Below, piece by piece: positions 6,907 through 9,752 of a stretch of 9,752 bases of DNA. A program made the position numbers and the translations under genes. The stretch comes from Selenomonas sp. (GTDB lineage: Bacteria > Bacillota > Negativicutes > Selenomonadales > Selenomonadaceae). Below the pieces are notes generated by a model. The model was given only the letters and a program-made list of their open reading frames with translations. It did no database searches and was not told where the DNA came from. How positions within the stretch are numbered: the stretch's first letter is position 1; each line of letters begins with the position of its first letter. The stretch covers positions 1 to 9,752 of the forward strand of contig DOYB01000018.1 of the NCBI GenBank assembly GCA_003518745.1. Reading direction: 5' to 3'.

Positions 6907-6941
6907 TGACCTGGCACCTATCTCCACTCCCCCAGCTCTTT

Positions 6942-8573
6942 TTAACACACATACTGCAATCCAAGCTTTTCAGCCACGGCCTTGTCGGTAGACACCAGCG
7001 CATCGCTCCTTCCGATTGGCAGCGAACTGTTGCCTATCGGAGCCATGAGCTTCTTCAACTCGGAATCAAAAGCGAGGACATAATCCACTATCTTCTGTGC
7101 TCCCCTATCAATATCAAGACGCTTCACAAGACGCGGATCCTGAGTGCATATACCCGTTGGACACTTGCCCGTATTGCAGGCATTGCAGCGCCCTTGCTCA
7201 TTCCCGACACAGCCAAGCAGCTGAATCAGCACCTTGCCAACGAAAACCCCGTTGGCCCCAAGGCACATCATCTTGAAAGCATCCGCCGCGGCATTTCCCG
7301 TCATGCCGATACCGCCGCCGCCATAAAGAGGAATCTGCCCCTGAAGGCCCTGAGCCACCGCGGCCAGATAGCAGTCGCGGATCTTGGATACCACGGGATG
7401 ACCCGTATGATCCAATGAAACCTCATTGGCCGCCCCTGTGCCGCCCTGTATGCCATCTATGAAGAACCCGCCGCAGATCTTGTAGGGATCTCTCAGCAGA
7501 TTGTTATAAACGGAAACGGAAGTAGCAGACGCGGCGCACTTAATGGCGACAGGCACCCTGAAACCGAAGGCCGCGTTCATGGAAAGATGCATCTTCTGCA
7601 CGCTTTCCTCTATGGAATAAAGTCCCTGATGATTTGGCGGCGATGAAAGTGTAGCCTTTGGAACGCCGCGGATAGCCTGAATGTGCTCCGCCACCTTCGC
7701 GCTTGGCAGGAGTCCCCCGTCACCGGGCTTTGCCCCCTGGCCAATCTTGATGAGGATTCCCGCGGGATCTGTCACCATATGGGGAATTGCCTTTATGATT
7801 CGGTTCCATCCAAAGTGACCGGAGGCTATCTGTATAATGAAATATTTAAGATAATCGGATTTTAAAAGATTGCCGGGCATACCGCCCTCGCCTGAGCTCA
7901 TGCGCACCGGCAGGCCACATTTCTCATTGAGGTACCCCACCGCCAGGGCCACAGACTCCCAAGCCCTTGTGGAAAGCGCACCAATCGACATATCGGAAAA
8001 AATAAGCGGATAAATCCACCGAACCGGCGGAGTGGTGCTTTTCTTCACCAGCTTTCCATCCACCACCTTGAAGGGCAATTCCTTGGCTGACAGAACCCGT
8101 CCAAAGGGCGCCCTGATATCAAAGGTATGACGCGCTGAATCCAGAGAAGGGTCTGTCATCTGGGATATCCGGCCCACAATGATGCTGTCCAGAGTACGTT
8201 GAGCATTGAGATTCGTACGGCCTCCCCGCTTGATGGGGCCACTGTCCCTTGAAAGGAGTGACTTCCTTGTATCGGGATTCCTTACGGGACGTATGGCGTT
8301 GTTGGGGCAAACCTTCTCGCACATGCCGCAGCCACGACAGAAATCCACAAGACTTGCCACCTGTTTCACTATGGGAAGCGCCATGTGAGTGTGTACGGGA
8401 GTAGGTACCACACCCTCGGAGTGGGTTACAGACTTTCTCTGCACCTCCACCTTGATAGCCTTGAAGGTGCAGCTTGCCACGCAGCTTCCGCACATGGTGC
8501 AGCGGTTGGCATCATATTCGATTTTCCAGGGCAGGTCGTTTACCCCCACATCCTGGGTCTTTACTGCTTCCAT
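6942..8573 (-). CDS. gltB: Glutamate synthase FMN/3Fe-4S core subunit with N-terminal 2x[4Fe-4S] ferredoxin (archaeal-type GltB)
   Basis: A 543-residue cytosolic enzyme core that reduces 2-iminoglutarate, formed from 2-oxoglutarate and ammonia, to glutamate. Two ferredoxin motifs come first: CTMCGSCVASC (25-35) and CRGCGMCEKVCP (79-90). The FMN-binding TIM barrel covers about 150-500, with SSGEGG (226-231), GQGAKPGDGGLLP (278-290), FIDGIQGGTGAA (371-382) and YGGGGIGMTG (417-426). The cysteine cluster CNACNTGKCPTGICTQDP (463-480) corresponds to the 3Fe-4S site of GltB. The length suits stand-alone archaeal/clostridial-type subunits and is far shorter than the roughly 1500-residue bacterial GltB; the amidotransferase and GXGXG domains are separate genes here. 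ATG at 8573 overlaps the upstream gene by 13 bp, with GGGGGTGA as ribosome site. The C-terminal YVC looks natural. N-methylglutamate synthase subunits are related but lack the ferredoxin/GltD partners. Confidence 0.93.
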   Translation of the reverse strand: MEAVKTQDVGVNDLPWKIEYDANRCTMCGSCVASCTFKAIKVEVQRKSVTHSEGVVPTPVHTHMALPIVKQVASLVDFCRGCGMCEKVCPNNAIRPVRNPDTRKSLLSRDSGPIKRGGRTNLNAQRTLDSIIVGRISQMTDPSLDSARHTFDIRAPFGRVLSAKELPFKVVDGKLVKKSTTPPVRWIYPLIFSDMSIGALSTRAWESVALAVGYLNEKCGLPVRMSSGEGGMPGNLLKSDYLKYFIIQIASGHFGWNRIIKAIPHMVTDPAGILIKIGQGAKPGDGGLLPSAKVAEHIQAIRGVPKATLSSPPNHQGLYSIEESVQKMHLSMNAAFGFRVPVAIKCAASATSVSVYNNLLRDPYKICGGFFIDGIQGGTGAANEVSLDHTGHPVVSKIRDCYLAAVAQGLQGQIPLYGGGGIGMTGNAAADAFKMMCLGANGVFVGKVLIQLLGCVGNEQGRCNACNTGKCPTGICTQDPRLVKRLDIDRGAQKIVDYVLAFDSELKKLMAPIGNSSLPIGRSDALVSTDKAVAEKLGLQYVC

Positions 8574-9667
8574 CTGGTCACCCCCAAGTCATTGTCGATG
8601 GCAACGATTTCCCTTTCATTGGGGTAGATATCCTTTTGGCTATCCCTGTTGGGCATAATCTCATTTAGGCCGCACACCTCAGAGGAAATGGCCACCATAT
8701 CATCTGTGCGTCCCACCGCCACGGGTCTCAGCTTCTTGGAGTCACAGCAGGTCACCATGGAACCATCCGGCAGAACTCCGATAACGGTATTGGGCCCGTT
8801 GATTTCCAAATGCGACAGGGACTCACGTATTCCCGTAAGGATTTCCCTATCCTCCCGCTGCTCTATTTCCTCGAAAGGCAAGGGCGTAATAACGTGCTTG
8901 TAGTAAGGCAGCGGCCACTGCAGCTCGTGATGGACATAGTGAAGCGTATTCAGGAAGCACTGGGAATCCGACTCAAAGCCGATATAGCCCCTGTGGAGCG
9001 ACTTCTGGAATTCCTTGTTCTTCGTATAGAAGGTATTCTCCCCGTTGGCGCACAGGGTGTAGCCCTGAAGGAAGAAGGGATGCGCCGCGTAGCGCACGAT
9101 GTCATAGTTTGTATTCTGACGGCACTGAGCCACAATGGACTTGGCCGCAAGGCACCCATTATCCTCCCAAAGCCTAAAATAAGTGGCGATGTCGCTCGGA
9201 TCCCCGATTTCCTTCAGCGTCAGCACATCAGGCCAAAAGGAGTATACGAATCCCTGTCCGCTTTCAGTAAGGATTTTCCTGAGGGCCAGCCTTGTATCCA
9301 GAAGCAGATCCTCCTTCTGCCGCTGTGTCATACGCTCCGCGTCCTCAGGATAATCATAGTTGCGGAATATATAATAGGGCATTGCCTTTATCTTAAGCCC
9401 GGGCTGCTTATTCGCTATTGGAATCCACTCAGCCATCTGCACGAAGTTGTGGGAATCCATATAGTCCTCTACCAGCCTTGTGCCCTTCTGTGTACATGCC
9501 ATTGAAAGAAGGGGCTTATCCTTGTAACCTGAAAATATCCCATACAGATCCTGCATTACCATGGCAAAGCCTGAGTTATCATGTCCCTCCTGCTGAGGCA
9601 GCATAAGACGGAGGGCCATCGACGGCTGTATGGGAGTTTTGCTCTTTATGGAGCCTATCCTGCACAT
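8561..9667 (-). CDS. Class II glutamine amidotransferase subunit of split glutamate synthase
   Basis: A 368-residue cytosolic Ntn-hydrolase that should release ammonia from glutamine and pass it to the FMN core. It begins MCRIG, so removal of Met exposes the catalytic Cys2. Other family landmarks are EGHDNSG (27-33, the usual GQDSAG position), QCRQNTN (181-187), AHPF (195-198), ANGEN (207-211, the NGE oxyanion motif) and ESDSQ (232-236). These correspond to the HxRFSTNT...AHPF...HNGEIN signature of GltB, but the first His is Gln and HNGEI has become ANGEN, so it is a diverged member. It ends with a roughly 70-residue beta-rich tail. The ribosome site is modest (GAGAGTGA about 9 nt before ATG at 9667). 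It is the first gene of the glutamate synthase set and overlaps the next by 13 bp. The related purF-type or MgsA assignment is less likely given the neighbours. Confidence 0.9.
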   Translation of the reverse strand: MCRIGSIKSKTPIQPSMALRLMLPQQEGHDNSGFAMVMQDLYGIFSGYKDKPLLSMACTQKGTRLVEDYMDSHNFVQMAEWIPIANKQPGLKIKAMPYYIFRNYDYPEDAERMTQRQKEDLLLDTRLALRKILTESGQGFVYSFWPDVLTLKEIGDPSDIATYFRLWEDNGCLAAKSIVAQCRQNTNYDIVRYAAHPFFLQGYTLCANGENTFYTKNKEFQKSLHRGYIGFESDSQCFLNTLHYVHHELQWPLPYYKHVITPLPFEEIEQREDREILTGIRESLSHLEINGPNTVIGVLPDGSMVTCCDSKKLRPVAVGRTDDMVAISSEVCGLNEIMPNRDSQKDIYPNEREIVAIDNDLGVTRWKQ

Positions 9668-9716
9668 AGCTTTATCACTCTCTTCAACACATATTAAAGT
9701 CCTATGACTTCAGTGA

Positions 9717-9736
9717 AATATATTACGGTTACCGTA
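9717..9736 (-). promoter_or_regulatory. Palindromic operator candidate beside a possible -10 box
   Basis: TACGGT-N-ACCGTA (9724-9736) is a perfect 6-bp inverted repeat with a one-base centre. On the minus strand a TATATT box (9717-9722, 5 of 6 to the -10 consensus) follows directly. At 17-nt spacing the -35 position reads GATGGA, which is poor. The palindrome would lie in the promoter spacer, where repressors or MerR-type activators often bind. The region is cut off by the window edge at 9752, so this is tentative. Confidence 0.3.
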
Positions 9737-9752
9737 TCCTCCATCAGGATCC

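Larger units (their letters stand above)
6436..6941. other. 506-bp gene-free gap filled with inverted repeats
   Basis: This stretch lies between two genes that should work together and holds no credible coding sequence. Short open frames exist on both strands, but none has a ribosome site and all run through the repeat arms. The content, left to right, is: a ribosome site for the next gene; a 189-bp imperfect palindrome (6487-6675); a hairpin (6692-6717); a 172-bp imperfect palindrome (6735-6906); and about 35 bp up to the stop codon of the FMN subunit gene. No U-rich terminator tail is evident at either end, so read-through from the upstream genes is possible. I did not recognise a known riboswitch or housekeeping RNA here. 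Confidence 0.7.

Noticed and set aside
6904..6917. CCAGGTCAGG on the minus strand, matching a conserved stretch of bacterial SRP RNA
   Set aside because: The rest of the SRP core (GGAAGGAAGCAGCC and its pairing partner) is missing, so the ten-base match is taken as chance.

Overview
The window reads as part of a chromosome from an anaerobic bacterium. Every gene I can support lies on the minus strand. The protein set is oxygen-sensitive and rich in iron-sulfur clusters: a Tat-exported [NiFe] hydrogenase and a three-gene, ferredoxin-type glutamate synthase. Ribosome binding sites are strong AGGAGG-type and base composition is moderate. My best guess is a Firmicute with an outer membrane (Negativicutes, Selenomonas/Sporomusa-like). 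This rests on gene content and general impression, not on a marker gene; a Clostridia-type host is also possible.

Layout from right to left, in the direction of transcription. (1) 9668-9752 is a short upstream region with a 13-bp palindrome. (2) 8561-9667 encodes a class II glutamine amidotransferase subunit. (3) 6942-8573 encodes the FMN/iron-sulfur glutamate synthase core and overlaps the previous gene by 13 bp. (4) 6436-6941 is a 506-bp gap with no credible gene. It is packed with two long imperfect inverted repeats (189 bp and 172 bp) and a hairpin between them. (5) 4105-6435 encodes one 776-residue protein that joins the GXGXG domain of glutamate synthase to a GltD-type FAD/NAD(P) oxidoreductase and a C-terminal two-cluster ferredoxin. 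A 12-bp hairpin at 4022-4067 probably ends this unit. (6) 3204-3890 encodes an AIM24/TIGR00266-family protein. (7) 3001-3203 is a leader with a good promoter candidate. (8) 1897-3000 and 1-1900 encode the small and large subunits of a group 1 membrane-bound uptake hydrogenase, overlapping by ATGA. The large subunit runs off the left edge.

Together the three glutamate synthase genes supply every domain of a bacterial GltB/GltD enzyme, but cut and joined differently: amidotransferase / FMN core with ferredoxin / GXGXG plus GltD plus ferredoxin. The hydrogenase should oxidise H2 on the outside of the cytoplasmic membrane and pass electrons to a b-type cytochrome, whose gene is probably just beyond the left edge. 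The least explained part of the window is the structured gap that splits the glutamate synthase genes. It could be inserted MITE-like elements or a structured RNA; sequence alone does not decide.
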